A DNA stretch of 64,000 bases from Prochlorococcus sp. AG-363-M17 (lineage in GTDB: Bacteria > Cyanobacteriota > Cyanobacteriia > PCC-6307 > Cyanobiaceae), in the NCBI GenBank assembly GCA_003278365.1, contig QCFS01000006.1, forward strand, positions 1 to 64,000, read 5' to 3'. Under the pieces are notes generated by a model that saw only the letters and a list, made by a program, of their open reading frames with translations, did no database searches and was not told the DNA's origin. A program made the translations under genes and the position numbers. Numbering within the stretch: position 1 is the first letter of the stretch; every line of letters begins with the position of its first letter. This document shows positions 10,056-19,457 of this stretch, piece by piece.

Positions 10056-10811
10056 TCACCATCTTTTCCAAATATATTGCTTTGTTCCATCAATAACTTT
10101 CAAACCACCATCAAGAGAAATCCCTTCTACCTTTAGCAATTTGCCAGTATCTGCATCCAAAAAATCCCTTACCCAGAGGCGCTCCTCAACTTGACGACAG
10201 ACCCAAGCAGGTTCCCGCAAATATCTCATTGCCTGTTCTAAAGCTATAAGAACCTCAACAGTCCACTGATTCTCTCTACACCTTCCTGGCAAAAGAAGCT
10301 CTTTTAAAGCAATTCCTCCATCAGGAACATGATTTAAAACGTTGAGTCCTAATCCTATGCGGGCGAATCTTGCAATAGGTCCTCTATGAACAATCCTAGG
10401 TAAAAGTCCGGCCAATTTTCGCTCTCCAATAAGTAGATCATTAGGCCATTTGATTACTGGAGAAAGACCAAACCTTTCCAGTCTTTTTGAAAGAGCTAAT
10501 GCAACAGCTATTCCAAAAATCCCTGGGCTTTTTGTTTCACCGAACAAAGGCATTGCTGCGCTAAGCCAAACGCCCCCTGGTGGTGATTGCCAAAATCGAC
10601 TTCGCTGTCCTCTCCCATGCCGCTGACAACGCGTCAAAACAGCACAAGAGCTTCTTTGAAGAAACGGGTTTTCTTGAATCCATTGAGAAAGAACTATCTC
10701 AGTACTTGAACAAACTGGCTTCCAGAGAAAATGCCAATTACTGGTGCTCAAAGCATTTGCTTTCATCAAATGAGCTACTCGAGATGCTCCCTTCCAGGAT
10801 TCAATTCTCAA
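10056..10811 (-). CDS. birA: Biotin--[acetyl-CoA-carboxylase] ligase
   Basis: A 251-residue biotin protein ligase. Motifs include the N-terminal CSSTE segment, the nucleotide-binding loop GRGQRSR (a variant of GRGRxxR), SPPGGVWLSA, and KWPNDLLIGERKLAGLL. It transfers biotin as biotinyl-AMP to the carrier domain of acetyl-CoA carboxylase. There is no N-terminal helix-turn-helix, so it is the monofunctional type and not a repressor. Its start overlaps the 3' end of the aminotransferase gene by 11 bases. ATG 10766 is an alternative start that would still keep all motifs. Confidence 0.9.
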   Translation of the reverse strand: MRIESWKGASRVAHLMKANALSTSNWHFLWKPVCSSTEIVLSQWIQENPFLQRSSCAVLTRCQRHGRGQRSRFWQSPPGGVWLSAAMPLFGETKSPGIFGIAVALALSKRLERFGLSPVIKWPNDLLIGERKLAGLLPRIVHRGPIARFARIGLGLNVLNHVPDGGIALKELLLPGRCRENQWTVEVLIALEQAMRYLREPAWVCRQVEERLWVRDFLDADTGKLLKVEGISLDGGLKVIDGTKQYIWKRW

Positions 10812-11997
10812 AACACCACCACTTTCCTATTCGCTCTACTGCCTCCTCTAATTCGCTAACAGGTCTAACTAGTGCCAACCGAAGCCAACCTGATCCCCCT
10901 TGACCAAATCCAGAACCAGGCGTTAATGCAACACCTGTTTTATCTAGAAGTTCAGCAGCCATTGATTCATCCTGCAAACCACGATCAAGAGCCCAAGAGG
11001 GAATAGGCAACCACAAATAAATAGCCATAGAAGGCAAAGGCAATTTCCATCCAATTCCATCAAAAGCTTTTACTGTCCTATCTCTACGATCTCTATAAAT
11101 TTCAAGAATTTGCCTAGGCCAATGAGCCTCTTCTGTAAGAGCAAGAATAGCTCCCCGCTGCAAAGCAAGAGAATTATTGAAGTCCACAACACCTTTCAAA
11201 TCTTTCAAAGCAGCAATCAAGGGTTCTGCTCCGATTGCAAATGCTATGCGAAGTCCACCCATACACCAAGCCTTAGAAAACGAAAAGAACTCAATTCCAC
11301 AACTTCTCCATCCTTGACATCGCAGTAATGCAGGGGCCTCGCCCTCCAGAGCGAGATCAACATAAGGATTATCATGGGCAACAACACAATTGTTTCTTAG
11401 TCCAATATCCATTGCTTGTTCCAACCAACTCTGATCCCCAACAGCCGCAGTTGGATTATGAGGAAAACCCAAAATCATTATCCGCAATTGCTCCAATTCA
11501 CTTGTTTTTAACAAAGCAAAATCTGGCTTCCAATTATTCTCAAGCCTAAGAGGAAGGCGATTTATTTGAGCATCAGCCAGCAATAAACCGCCAAGATGAG
11601 ATGGATATGAAGGGTCTAAAATAAGTCCTCTTTCTCCTGGATCCAATACCGCTAGAGGAAGATGTGCTGTGCCTTCCTGAGAACCAGTCAAAAGCAAAAC
11701 TTCTTTATCAGGATCAACAGTCACCGAAAAACGCTCTTGAGCCCAAGAAGATACCGCTTCTCGAAAAGGCCTAGTAGCATCATGTAAGCAATAAGAAGAA
11801 CTTGCAGGATCTCCTAAAGACTTTGATATTTCCTCAATAACCAATGGTGGCGGCAATAGGTCAGTAGACCCAAGAGACAGATCAATCAAATTGTGTTTAG
11901 TAGAGTCAATAGTATTTTTTTTATAGGCACATTTCCTTAAGTCATTTCGTGCAAAAACTCCTTGCCCAAGAGTCTCTATTCGCCTAGAAACTTTCAT
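10801..11997 (-). CDS. PLP-dependent aminotransferase, class I/II fold
   Basis: A 398-residue fold-type I aminotransferase. Visible features are the N-terminal IDLSLGSTDLLPP, the substrate-binding PHNPTAA loop, HDNPYVDL, and SFSKAWCMGGLRIAF, whose lysine should hold the pyridoxal phosphate. The C-terminus has a GSGFGQGGSGWLRLAL segment with the carboxylate-binding arginine. Relatives are annotated as succinyldiaminopimelate or LL-diaminopimelate-type aminotransferases, but the substrate cannot be fixed from sequence alone. It is upstream of birA with an 11-base overlap, suggesting a two-gene operon. Confidence 0.85.
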   Translation of the reverse strand: MKVSRRIETLGQGVFARNDLRKCAYKKNTIDSTKHNLIDLSLGSTDLLPPPLVIEEISKSLGDPASSSYCLHDATRPFREAVSSWAQERFSVTVDPDKEVLLLTGSQEGTAHLPLAVLDPGERGLILDPSYPSHLGGLLLADAQINRLPLRLENNWKPDFALLKTSELEQLRIMILGFPHNPTAAVGDQSWLEQAMDIGLRNNCVVAHDNPYVDLALEGEAPALLRCQGWRSCGIEFFSFSKAWCMGGLRIAFAIGAEPLIAALKDLKGVVDFNNSLALQRGAILALTEEAHWPRQILEIYRDRRDRTVKAFDGIGWKLPLPSMAIYLWLPIPSWALDRGLQDESMAAELLDKTGVALTPGSGFGQGGSGWLRLALVRPVSELEEAVERIGKWWCFEN

Positions 11998-12118
11998 TTA
12001 TTACAATCGAAAGAAAATGTTATCAAGCATTTTCCAGTAACTGTTCTAAGAGTAATCCTATAAATCCAATAAAGAAGCTCTTACTTTTGGCTTTAAGAAT
12101 AAATTAACTTCTCAACTA

Positions 12119-12928
12119 TTAATTACTATCAACTGATCTCTTTAATTCTTCAAAATCTGCATCCAATTCCGAAACTTCAACCTGTTTAATTTCATCCTTA
12201 GAAAACTGATCATTCTTACCATCTAAGGAGGTTTTTAAATCAACTGGAGGCAAAGCAACTGCCTCAGCGCCCCCTTGAAGTTGTTTACGCAAAGCATTTA
12301 ATTCATCGTCCAAATCATCACCTCCCTCAAGGGCTGCAAACTGACTTTCCAAATCTGCACCGGCAAGTTCTGCGGCAGCCTGACTTGTGGCTTCTAATGC
12401 CTGAACTTTATCCTCCATACGATCAAAGGCTTCCATAGCAGAGTTGGTGCCTAAAGAGCCAACTGCACCCTGCAGCTTTTGCTGAGCCTCAGCTGCTTGT
12501 GCACGAGCTTTAAGCATGTCCTTCTTCGTTTTGGCCTCTGCAATTTTCCCTTCAAGAGCAACCAAACTTCGCTTGAGCAAATCAACCTGTCCTTCTTGTG
12601 CCTTTAATTGACTCTTTAAAGAGGTCGCAGACTCGTTAAAGCTTTTACGCCGACTTAATGCTTCCCTAGCTAAATCCTCTTCTCCCTTCTTCAGAGCAAG
12701 TTCCGCACGTTTAAACCATGTTTCGGCTTGGTCGCTGGCTTGATCAGCCTGACTCAGAAGTCTTTTTTGGCTAGCTATTGCAATTGCTACTGCCTGTCTA
12801 AGCTTGACCAAATCAGCCTGCATGTCAGAAACAGACTGATCCAAAATCTTAGCTGGATCCTCTGCCTTACTGACTAAATCATTGAGATTGGCACGAATTA
12901 AACGACTGAACCTATCAAAGAATCCCAT
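12119..12928 (-). CDS. PspA/Vipp1 (IM30) family membrane-associated protein
   Basis: A 269-residue protein starting MGFFDRFSRLIRANLNDLV, the amphipathic first helix typical of PspA and Vipp1, followed by a long Ala/Gln/Lys-rich coiled coil. The C-terminal extension after the PspA core is longer than in E. coli PspA, which resembles Vipp1. Vipp1 forms ESCRT-III-like assemblies on membranes and is needed for thylakoid maintenance. An ATG at 12982 would add 18 residues that do not fit the family, so ATG 12928 is preferred. The gene is single and divergent from the DUF721 gene. Confidence 0.88.
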   Translation of the reverse strand: MGFFDRFSRLIRANLNDLVSKAEDPAKILDQSVSDMQADLVKLRQAVAIAIASQKRLLSQADQASDQAETWFKRAELALKKGEEDLAREALSRRKSFNESATSLKSQLKAQEGQVDLLKRSLVALEGKIAEAKTKKDMLKARAQAAEAQQKLQGAVGSLGTNSAMEAFDRMEDKVQALEATSQAAAELAGADLESQFAALEGGDDLDDELNALRKQLQGGAEAVALPPVDLKTSLDGKNDQFSKDEIKQVEVSELDADFEELKRSVDSN

Positions 12929-12995
12929 TGAGGCAATGAGTGAAGCCTTACGGAGACTAGCGAGGTTAGAGCAATACTCCACCTAGATTGTTCAG

Positions 12996-13514
12996 ATGAA
13001 TTTAAATTCGAATAACGGAAAAAGGGATTTTCATAAAAAACTGCCTAATGATTCAGCGTCGCAAAAGAATTTCTCTGCTCTTAAAAACTGTCTTAATGAA
13101 GTCCAGCACACCTGGAAAAAGGAAGGGTCCCTAAGAGCTCTAGTTCAGGAATGGTCAAATATTGCAGGGCTTCAGCTTGCCGCAAATTGCTCTCCTATAA
13201 GTTTCCATCGTGGCGTCGTTGTAATTGGCGCTAGCCACCCTCAATGGAGACAAGCTCTGTTATATAACCGTCCTCAACTTCTCGCTGAACTTCGATCTGC
13301 AGGCTACAAAGTCAAAAGCCTGAAAATCCAGCAACATCATCCCACCGAATTACCAAAACAACAAAGTGTATTCAATACTTGGGATAAGCATCCTAGCCGT
13401 ATTGACATCCATGGGATGAGTGAATGCAATAAATGTGGTAGTCCTTGTCCTGCAGGTGAAAAAAATCTATGGGGAAAGTGTAGTTTCTGTAAACGCCAAG
13501 AATTAAATAAGTAA
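12996..13514 (+). CDS. DUF721 (DciA-like) protein with C-terminal zinc ribbon
   Basis: A 172-residue protein. Residues of about 35-115 match DUF721, the KH-like domain of DciA, seen as VQEWSNIAGLQLAANCSPISF and a VVIGASHPQWRQALLYNRPQLL segment. DciA loads the replicative helicase DnaB in bacteria that lack DnaC, which applies to cyanobacteria. The C-terminus has five cysteines at about 144, 147, 151, 162 and 165, arranged CxxC and CxxC like a zinc ribbon. The role as helicase loader is inferred from the family. It is divergent from the PspA/Vipp1 gene and convergent with the GT39 gene. Confidence 0.75.
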   Translation: MNLNSNNGKRDFHKKLPNDSASQKNFSALKNCLNEVQHTWKKEGSLRALVQEWSNIAGLQLAANCSPISFHRGVVVIGASHPQWRQALLYNRPQLLAELRSAGYKVKSLKIQQHHPTELPKQQSVFNTWDKHPSRIDIHGMSECNKCGSPCPAGEKNLWGKCSFCKRQELNK

Positions 13515-13558
13515 GCTTTTAAAAAACCTGTCTTTCATTTTTCCAGTACTGAAAAATC

Positions 13559-15394
13559 TTAATACCTTTCAGGTCGAGGACTTTGCCAGTCAGGATAAAC
13601 ACCACTTCTTCTTAGATCATTAGCTCGTTTAGTTAATTTATTTTTATCAATACGCCAAACCTTATAGATCCCGAAACTTCCTAATTTTTGAGGTTCTAAA
13701 TTTCTCCAATGAGAAGTTTCAGCTGTATTGCTATCAATTACTAGTAAAAATGATGGAATTCTATTGTCTTTTTTGATCGCCACGATAGTTTTATTCAACC
13801 TGTTTTCATTCCTCAAACGGTCCTCCAAATTAACAAGTGCCTGAGGTGAACGACCCTCATAAAGAATTATTTTACTTGTATAAAAATGCAACGATGGCTT
13901 CATCACTCCAACCATTGCAAACTCTTCACCAGATCTTTTAGACTGAAGGAGTAATTCTGAAGCCTGACGAACAGGAAGATGCCTTAATCTGTCACCCAGG
14001 CTCCAAAGAGGAAGGAAAGTAAATAAACAAAAAGAAAGTAATGTTCCTTGTATAGGGATCAAACTGGGATGATTCAAAAAAGAGTTCATTAAAATAGCTA
14101 AAACAGTAGCAAAGGTGAAAAACACTGCGGCACTAAATGGAAGGTTACTTTCTAGCAATTCATCTGCTAGCCCTGGCATCTCAGGGTCATTAATTAACGG
14201 TATCCAAGCTGGAGCGCTCCAAAAAAGAGTCGCGATGGCAAGCAGTGTCATTATGGTTAAAATCCATGCTGATACTAAAATTTTGTTTTTTTGTGTTGAG
14301 AGGCTTGCAGTTATCCCAATCAATAAAGAAGCTGATGGGATAGCTGGTAACCAATAGCTAGGTAGTTTGGTTGCTGAAAAGGTAAAAAACAAGAACACAG
14401 ATATAAACCAGCAGAAAGAAAAACTCATTAATGAATTCTTTCTTTCAAAGCAATCAATCTTCCTGCCGACAAGACATGTCTTAGATGTTTGAACAATCCC
14501 TAAAACTAGAAAAGGAGTAAATGGTAAAGAAGCTAAAATCATTATTAATATAAAAAACCACCAAGGTTGGAGATGACTATTGACAACAGATGTAAATCTC
14601 TGGAAATTATGATATCCAAAAAAACTATCCAAAAAAGCTTTTCCCTCAACGAGTACTTCCAACAAATACCAAGGAAGCGCAATAATTGAAGTAACGACAA
14701 ACCCCCTTAAAGGCTTCAATCGAGCCAGAAGATACCCAAAATCCCTTTCAAAAAGTCCAAAGAGAAATAAGACAAATACAGTAAGGACAATTGCAACTGG
14801 TCCTTTTACGAGTACTGCTAAGCCTAAGAAGAACCAAGAAAAGAACCATGTTTGAGAGGAGCTGGAAACGTATTGCCTCCACTGAAATAAAAGGCTTATG
14901 CCAAGAGTTGAGCAAAGGAGAGGGTCACTTACAGCCGTCCTGCCCCACAGGAGTATCAAAGGAGACATTCCAAAAGCCAAAGCAACCGCAATTGCCGTCC
15001 TTCTTGGGTAATGATCACCTGGTTGAGGCCATCGCATTACTGTGTCGCCAAGAAAACACATCATCAAAATCGACGAAATTGCAGAAGGAAGTCTTGCGGC
15101 CCATGTCCCCAATGGATCCCAGAGTTGATGACCTGGCAGCCCATAAAAAAATGCCATCATCCAATACACCAAAGGAGGCTTGTCATAACGGGGTAATCCA
15201 TTAACTCTTGGAGTAAGCCAATCTCCTGTTTCAGACATTGCTCTCCCAGCTGAAGCAAAGAGGGGAGGGGTCTCATCTACTAATCCAGTAGAACCAAGTT
15301 GCCATATAAAAAGCGCTATCCCTATTGCAAAGATAAGAAAAATCCCTCGATTTCTTTTCAATTTAGAAACCACTAAATTCTCACCATTTATCAT
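13559..15394 (-). CDS. Membrane glycosyltransferase, GT39/ArnT-like family
   Basis: A 611-residue polytopic protein with about twelve hydrophobic segments. The first loop has the DETPPLFASAGRAM motif and the nearby PRVNGLPRYDKPPLVYWM segment, characteristic of the ArnT/PMT (GT39) superfamily, which uses a polyprenyl-phosphate sugar donor. The acceptor is unknown; lipid A or another envelope glycan is a guess. ATG 15394 gives a 4-base overlap with the stop of the GT4 gene; an upstream ATG at 15448 would overlap it more deeply. It is the last gene of a three-gene minus-strand set. Confidence 0.85.
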   Translation of the reverse strand: MINGENLVVSKLKRNRGIFLIFAIGIALFIWQLGSTGLVDETPPLFASAGRAMSETGDWLTPRVNGLPRYDKPPLVYWMMAFFYGLPGHQLWDPLGTWAARLPSAISSILMMCFLGDTVMRWPQPGDHYPRRTAIAVALAFGMSPLILLWGRTAVSDPLLCSTLGISLLFQWRQYVSSSSQTWFFSWFFLGLAVLVKGPVAIVLTVFVLFLFGLFERDFGYLLARLKPLRGFVVTSIIALPWYLLEVLVEGKAFLDSFFGYHNFQRFTSVVNSHLQPWWFFILIMILASLPFTPFLVLGIVQTSKTCLVGRKIDCFERKNSLMSFSFCWFISVFLFFTFSATKLPSYWLPAIPSASLLIGITASLSTQKNKILVSAWILTIMTLLAIATLFWSAPAWIPLINDPEMPGLADELLESNLPFSAAVFFTFATVLAILMNSFLNHPSLIPIQGTLLSFCLFTFLPLWSLGDRLRHLPVRQASELLLQSKRSGEEFAMVGVMKPSLHFYTSKIILYEGRSPQALVNLEDRLRNENRLNKTIVAIKKDNRIPSFLLVIDSNTAETSHWRNLEPQKLGSFGIYKVWRIDKNKLTKRANDLRRSGVYPDWQSPRPERY

Positions 15395-16506
15395 GAGATC
15401 AACGAAGAGTTCTCTGAGTAATTGACTTCTAGACCATGGAGAATCCAATCCTCTACATGTTTTGCAAAAACATCTAGAGACGCATATTTTTCAACCCAAT
15501 TTCTACAGGCCAATCGGTCAATCTCATTGACCTTCATTACTGATAACTTCAAAGCCTCAACATCATCAGGTTCAACCAACCATCCCGTCACGCCAGAGTT
15601 AATTAGTTCTCCCGGTCCTCCACGGTTATAAGCAACTACAGGGACTCCACAAGCCATCGCCTCAACGATCACATTCCCATAAGCTTCATTCCACTTAGGT
15701 GTATTAATCAACGCACGACAGTTACCAAGCTCTCTCTGTAGATCAATCGTCGAATGAAATCCTCTCCATTCTATTGTTCCAGGGGGAACTGAGGCCTCTA
15801 CTCTTTTTGCATAAGCTGAGTCTTCGATTAACCCCCATACAAGTAATCGATCTTGAAGAGCTGTAGCAACTGCAGCAGCATCTTCTAATCCCTTTTCCGG
15901 GGCAATTCGACCAACCCAACCCAATGGGCCTCTGCTATTGAGATTTAGCTCGTATTGGCTTAGGTCAAAACCATTCCCAACAATCAAAGGCTGATGATGC
16001 AATAAAAAATCACTGGCTTGTCTCTTGGTATGAAAGGCAAATCGAGAGTTATGTGATCGAGCAACATCCCTAATTAATTCCTTCATGATCCGAGAAACGC
16101 CACCCATGCTTATCAAATGGAACAAACGTTGTTTGACCCTTGGTGTAAGCCATATAGGCAGCCAGTCATATCCAAAGTTAACAACCGCATCTGCTGAGGC
16201 ACCCAACTCAAGCGCCTGCTGCCAAAGCCTAGGCAGTACTCCCTCTAAAGGAATCAATGCTGGGCCTGAATATTCTCTATGTTGCCAACTAGGCTGTTGA
16301 ACCCCTGACACCTGTCTTAAATCAACCTGCTCGCATCCTGGAGGCAATACAGAGCCCTCTGGAGCCAACATCGTAATTGAATGCCCAAGTGAAAGAAGGC
16401 CTTTGATTAACGAACTTATAGTCAATTCAACTCCTCCACCTCTACCACTTCCTAAACACCCCACTGGAGTGCTGACTAAAATGATTTTCAAAGGAGTAAA
16501 ACTCAT
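15391..16506 (-). CDS. Glycosyltransferase family 4 protein
   Basis: A 371-residue GT-B glycosyltransferase. The N-terminal GGGVELTISSLIKGLLSLGH loop and the C-terminal NTPKWNEAYGNVIVEAMACG and GGPGELI motifs are typical of family 4, with the glutamates that contact the nucleotide sugar. Donor and acceptor are unknown. Four-base overlaps on both sides (with the EamA transporter gene upstream and the GT39 gene downstream) show a translationally coupled operon likely to act in envelope glycan synthesis. Confidence 0.85.
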   Translation of the reverse strand: MSFTPLKIILVSTPVGCLGSGRGGGVELTISSLIKGLLSLGHSITMLAPEGSVLPPGCEQVDLRQVSGVQQPSWQHREYSGPALIPLEGVLPRLWQQALELGASADAVVNFGYDWLPIWLTPRVKQRLFHLISMGGVSRIMKELIRDVARSHNSRFAFHTKRQASDFLLHHQPLIVGNGFDLSQYELNLNSRGPLGWVGRIAPEKGLEDAAAVATALQDRLLVWGLIEDSAYAKRVEASVPPGTIEWRGFHSTIDLQRELGNCRALINTPKWNEAYGNVIVEAMACGVPVVAYNRGGPGELINSGVTGWLVEPDDVEALKLSVMKVNEIDRLACRNWVEKYASLDVFAKHVEDWILHGLEVNYSENSSLIS

Positions 16507-17468
16507 TGAATCTGCTCTCCTTCCAAAGAAGAAGAAGAATCAGAATGACTAGGCTCCCAAAATCTTCTTCGTTGACTTACTAAAAGTACTGATATCAAGA
16601 TCAAGCCCACCCCAAACCACTGAAGATATTGAAGTCTCTCCCCAAGCCAAATCCCCCCAGCCGCCAATGCAAATACAGGGGTCAAAAATGCAAGGGTACT
16701 AAAACTTGTTAGATCCTCTCGATTTGCAAACCAAAAAAACAATCCATACGCAACTGCACTGCCAAGCAAACTCGCATAAGCCATTAGGCCCCACTCAAAA
16801 GGACTCCATCTAGGCAAAAGAGAATCACTGTAATCAATTAGATGCCATACAAGCAATGGGATACTTCCTAAAACCATATGCCAACCTGTAACAGCTACAG
16901 GATCACTCCTTTTGCATGCATATCGAATTAACACGGTTCCGAATGCCATAGCCATAGCAGCTCCAAGCATCCACCCTTCACCATTATTAGCTAGCGAGGG
17001 CAATGATGAGGGCTCCCCTAAGAGCCACCAATGCTTGAGTAAATCAGGAGGAGCTCCAAGGAAAATTATCCCCAACAAACCAAGCATTAACCCAAACCAA
17101 CCGATCGGATTAATCCCCTCTCCAAAAAGACTTCTAGCTAGCAATGCAACCATTAAAGGCTGTGAGTCAATCAAGACAGAACCTAAACCTGCACCAGTTT
17201 GAGCTAAACCCTTGACAAGAAAAGTTTGGAAAAGGCTTGCATCAACGAGAGTAAACAACAAAAACCACCACCTATCATTTTCAGCAATAATCCAGCTCCT
17301 GCCTAGGAACGGCAGTGATAAAAGTATTGCTATGCCAGCAGGCAGAATCCTTAAAAAAGCAACTATCGATGGGCCCCCTGAAGTTACTAAAGGCGACATT
17401 GCAGCCATAGCTGTCCCCCAAAGAGCGAAAGGGAGAACCATTAACAACCAATGTCGAATTAACAACAT
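16503..17468 (-). CDS. EamA/DMT-family transporter
   Basis: A 321-residue integral membrane protein with ten hydrophobic segments in two halves, the pattern of the drug/metabolite transporter superfamily (EamA repeats). Recognisable segments are LPFALWGTAMAAMSP near the start and LTPVFALAAGGIWLGERL in the second repeat. The substrate is unknown; members export amino acids, sugars or nucleotide sugars. It is the first gene of a minus-strand operon with two glycosyltransferases, so a sugar-related function is possible but not shown. Confidence 0.85.
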   Translation of the reverse strand: MLLIRHWLLMVLPFALWGTAMAAMSPLVTSGGPSIVAFLRILPAGIAILLSLPFLGRSWIIAENDRWWFLLFTLVDASLFQTFLVKGLAQTGAGLGSVLIDSQPLMVALLARSLFGEGINPIGWFGLMLGLLGIIFLGAPPDLLKHWWLLGEPSSLPSLANNGEGWMLGAAMAMAFGTVLIRYACKRSDPVAVTGWHMVLGSIPLLVWHLIDYSDSLLPRWSPFEWGLMAYASLLGSAVAYGLFFWFANREDLTSFSTLAFLTPVFALAAGGIWLGERLQYLQWFGVGLILISVLLVSQRRRFWEPSHSDSSSSLEGEQIQ

Positions 17469-17521
17469 AAAGGCAACATGCTTGGTCCTTTTTAAGATCC
17501 GATCAAGTTCGCATAAACATC

Positions 17522-18334
17522 ATGCCTTGGCCTTGGCGTCGCAAATCCCGCAAAAAAATTGCAAGAATCTGCATTGATGGTCCGATTAGCAGCTCTACAC
17601 GAAAGTGGTTTCTAAAAGCCATTGAACAAGTTGAACAGAGAGAGTTTCCTGCTCTCCTGCTTCGCATCGATAGTCCTGGAGGGACTGTGGCTGATAGCCA
17701 AGAGATCCATTCAGCATTACTAAGACTACGAGACAAAGGTTGTCGCGTAGTTACAAGTTTCGGCAACATTTCTGCATCAGGAGGGGTTTATGTCGGAGTG
17801 GCTGCCGAGAAAATCGTTGCGAATCCAGGAACAATTACTGGCTCAATTGGAGTGATACTAAGAGGAAACAATCTTTCTAAGCTACTTGAAAAAATAGGAA
17901 TAAAATTTGAGACCATCAAAAGTGGGCTTTACAAAGATATTTTGTCCCCTGATCGCCCTTTATCAGAAGAAGAAAGGCAGCTTCTTCAAGAGCTAATTGA
18001 CAGCAGTTACGATCAGTTTGTAAACGCTGTTGCCCAAGGACGAGGCCTTACTACTGATGAAGTGAAAAGGTTTGCTGATGGAAGAGTCTTCAGCGGTGAG
18101 CAAGGAAAAAGCCTTGGATTAATAGACGAACTTGGTGATGAGGAATTTGCAAAGCGGCTTGCAGCAAGACTTGCCGATCTTGACGAAGAGAAAATTCGCC
18201 TGGTTAAGCTAGGTAAACCACAGAAAAAACTTGCAGGCCTAATACCTGGAGGAAAATTACTGTCAAAGCTAATCGACTTATTAAGTCTTGAATTAGCAAA
18301 CTGTGGCGAAGTCCTTTGGCTCTTTAGGCCATGA
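17522..18334 (+). CDS. sppA: Signal peptide peptidase, SppA family
   Basis: A 270-residue S49 serine protease, the short single-domain form. The oxyanion segment RIDSPGGTVADSQEI is followed by ISASGGVYVGVAAEKIVANP, in which Ser86 is the likely nucleophile, and by KSGLYKD, where Lys138 is the likely general base. These enzymes cut leftover signal peptides in the membrane. Only a weak N-terminal anchor is present. The stop overlaps the aroH start by 4 bases, so the two are translationally coupled. Divergent from the EamA transporter gene. Confidence 0.9.
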   Translation: MPWPWRRKSRKKIARICIDGPISSSTRKWFLKAIEQVEQREFPALLLRIDSPGGTVADSQEIHSALLRLRDKGCRVVTSFGNISASGGVYVGVAAEKIVANPGTITGSIGVILRGNNLSKLLEKIGIKFETIKSGLYKDILSPDRPLSEEERQLLQELIDSSYDQFVNAVAQGRGLTTDEVKRFADGRVFSGEQGKSLGLIDELGDEEFAKRLAARLADLDEEKIRLVKLGKPQKKLAGLIPGGKLLSKLIDLLSLELANCGEVLWLFRP

Positions 18335-18726
18335 ATATGGCTACAAGCACAGAAGGTTTTCGTCTAAGAGGCTTAAGAGGAGCCGCAACTTGTTCCGAGA
18401 ATTCTGAAGAAGCAATCAAAACAGCAGTTACTGAACTTCTTAAGGAATTAACTGATCGGAACAAGCTCTTACCTGAGCAAATTATTTCAATTACTTTTTC
18501 AGTCACTCAAGATCTAAACGCCTGTTTCCCTGCCTCCATAGCAAGGAAACAAAAAGGGTGGGACGAGATAGCTCTAATCGACTGCCAACAAATGGCAGTC
18601 CCAGGTGACTTAACAAGATGTATCAGGATTCTTGCTTATGTCTGGCTGCCAAATCAACAACCACCCCAACATCCCTACATAGGAAATGCAAAAATCCTTC
18701 GACCCGATAGATCTCGCACCTACTGA
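18331..18726 (+). CDS. aroH: Chorismate mutase, AroH type
   Basis: A 131-residue protein that converts chorismate to prephenate in phenylalanine and tyrosine synthesis. It matches the small trimeric AroH family: RGLRGAATCSENSEEAI at the N-terminus, SVTQDLNACFPASIARK in the centre, and MAVPGDLTRCIRILAYVWLP at the C-terminus, with the conserved arginines and the Cys/Asp residues of the active site. The 4-base overlap with sppA is common in marine picocyanobacteria, although the two functions are not obviously related. Confidence 0.92.
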   Translation: MNMATSTEGFRLRGLRGAATCSENSEEAIKTAVTELLKELTDRNKLLPEQIISITFSVTQDLNACFPASIARKQKGWDEIALIDCQQMAVPGDLTRCIRILAYVWLPNQQPPQHPYIGNAKILRPDRSRTY

Positions 18727-18820
18727 CAGATGCAAGGCCGTCCAGCATTTGATCTTTCTAACAGGTTCCTTAAGAGAATCTCCTTAGGAACTTACCGAAC
18801 AGAAAACAAACTCGAACTCA

Positions 18821-19408
18821 ATGATTAGAAAAAACCCTCTAAAGTCTTTTCTTTGCAATGGAGTCCTTTCCACAGCAGGACTATTTGCAGGAATTGTGGG
18901 GACTGGCCTTTTAACCGAAAATGCCAATCTTCTAAAAGCCAAGGCATCCAATCTCATTGAATTCAGATGGAACGCCTCAAAGGACTACAACAGACTCTAT
19001 TACTACCAAAGCACTGCAAGAAAAAGGAAAAGAGCTACCTATTACTTGGTCATTAAAGAAAAAGATCGCAAAACCGCATTTATAAAGCTAAGGCTTACTG
19101 TCCCAAGTCATTTTGAGGCGAAAATTAAGGCAAAAAAGCTCAGTCTCTGTCGACTTAACCTTGGAGGGTTCACATCTAAAACGAAATGTATAGAAAAAAT
19201 CCCTGCTGTTTTTGAAATTGCTGATGATCAATCAGCAATTGAAATTTTTCCAAACAAACCAGTGCCTGCAGACGGAGCTGTGGCAGTGGTCATGAAAATC
19301 TTCAATCCTGAAGACTCTGGGATGTACCAATTTAATGCGCTTGCTCAAGCACCAGGCGACATCCCTATAACCGGTTATATCGGTAGTTGGAATATCGATA
19401 TCGAATGA
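18821..19408 (+). CDS. DUF2808 domain protein, probably exported
   Basis: A 195-residue protein with a basic N-terminus and a hydrophobic segment of about residues 14-32, predicting a signal peptide or anchor. The rest fits DUF2808, a cyanobacterial beta-rich domain: LRLTVPSHFEAKIKAKKLSL and the C-terminal MYQFNALAQAPGDIPITGYIG are recognisable. No biochemical role is known. It lies 94 bases after aroH and about 50 bases before rpmH and may be the first gene of that run. Confidence 0.7.
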   Translation: MIRKNPLKSFLCNGVLSTAGLFAGIVGTGLLTENANLLKAKASNLIEFRWNASKDYNRLYYYQSTARKRKRATYYLVIKEKDRKTAFIKLRLTVPSHFEAKIKAKKLSLCRLNLGGFTSKTKCIEKIPAVFEIADDQSAIEIFPNKPVPADGAVAVVMKIFNPEDSGMYQFNALAQAPGDIPITGYIGSWNIDIE

Positions 19409-19457
19409 ACTGATAAATTAATCAACTTAAGAAAGACCCCGACAGAGAAGAAGGCTT

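Noticed and set aside
18760-18794. Hairpin after aroH with GTTCCT and AGGAAC arms
   Set aside because: Only six pairs with a long loop and no T tract; too weak to call a terminator.
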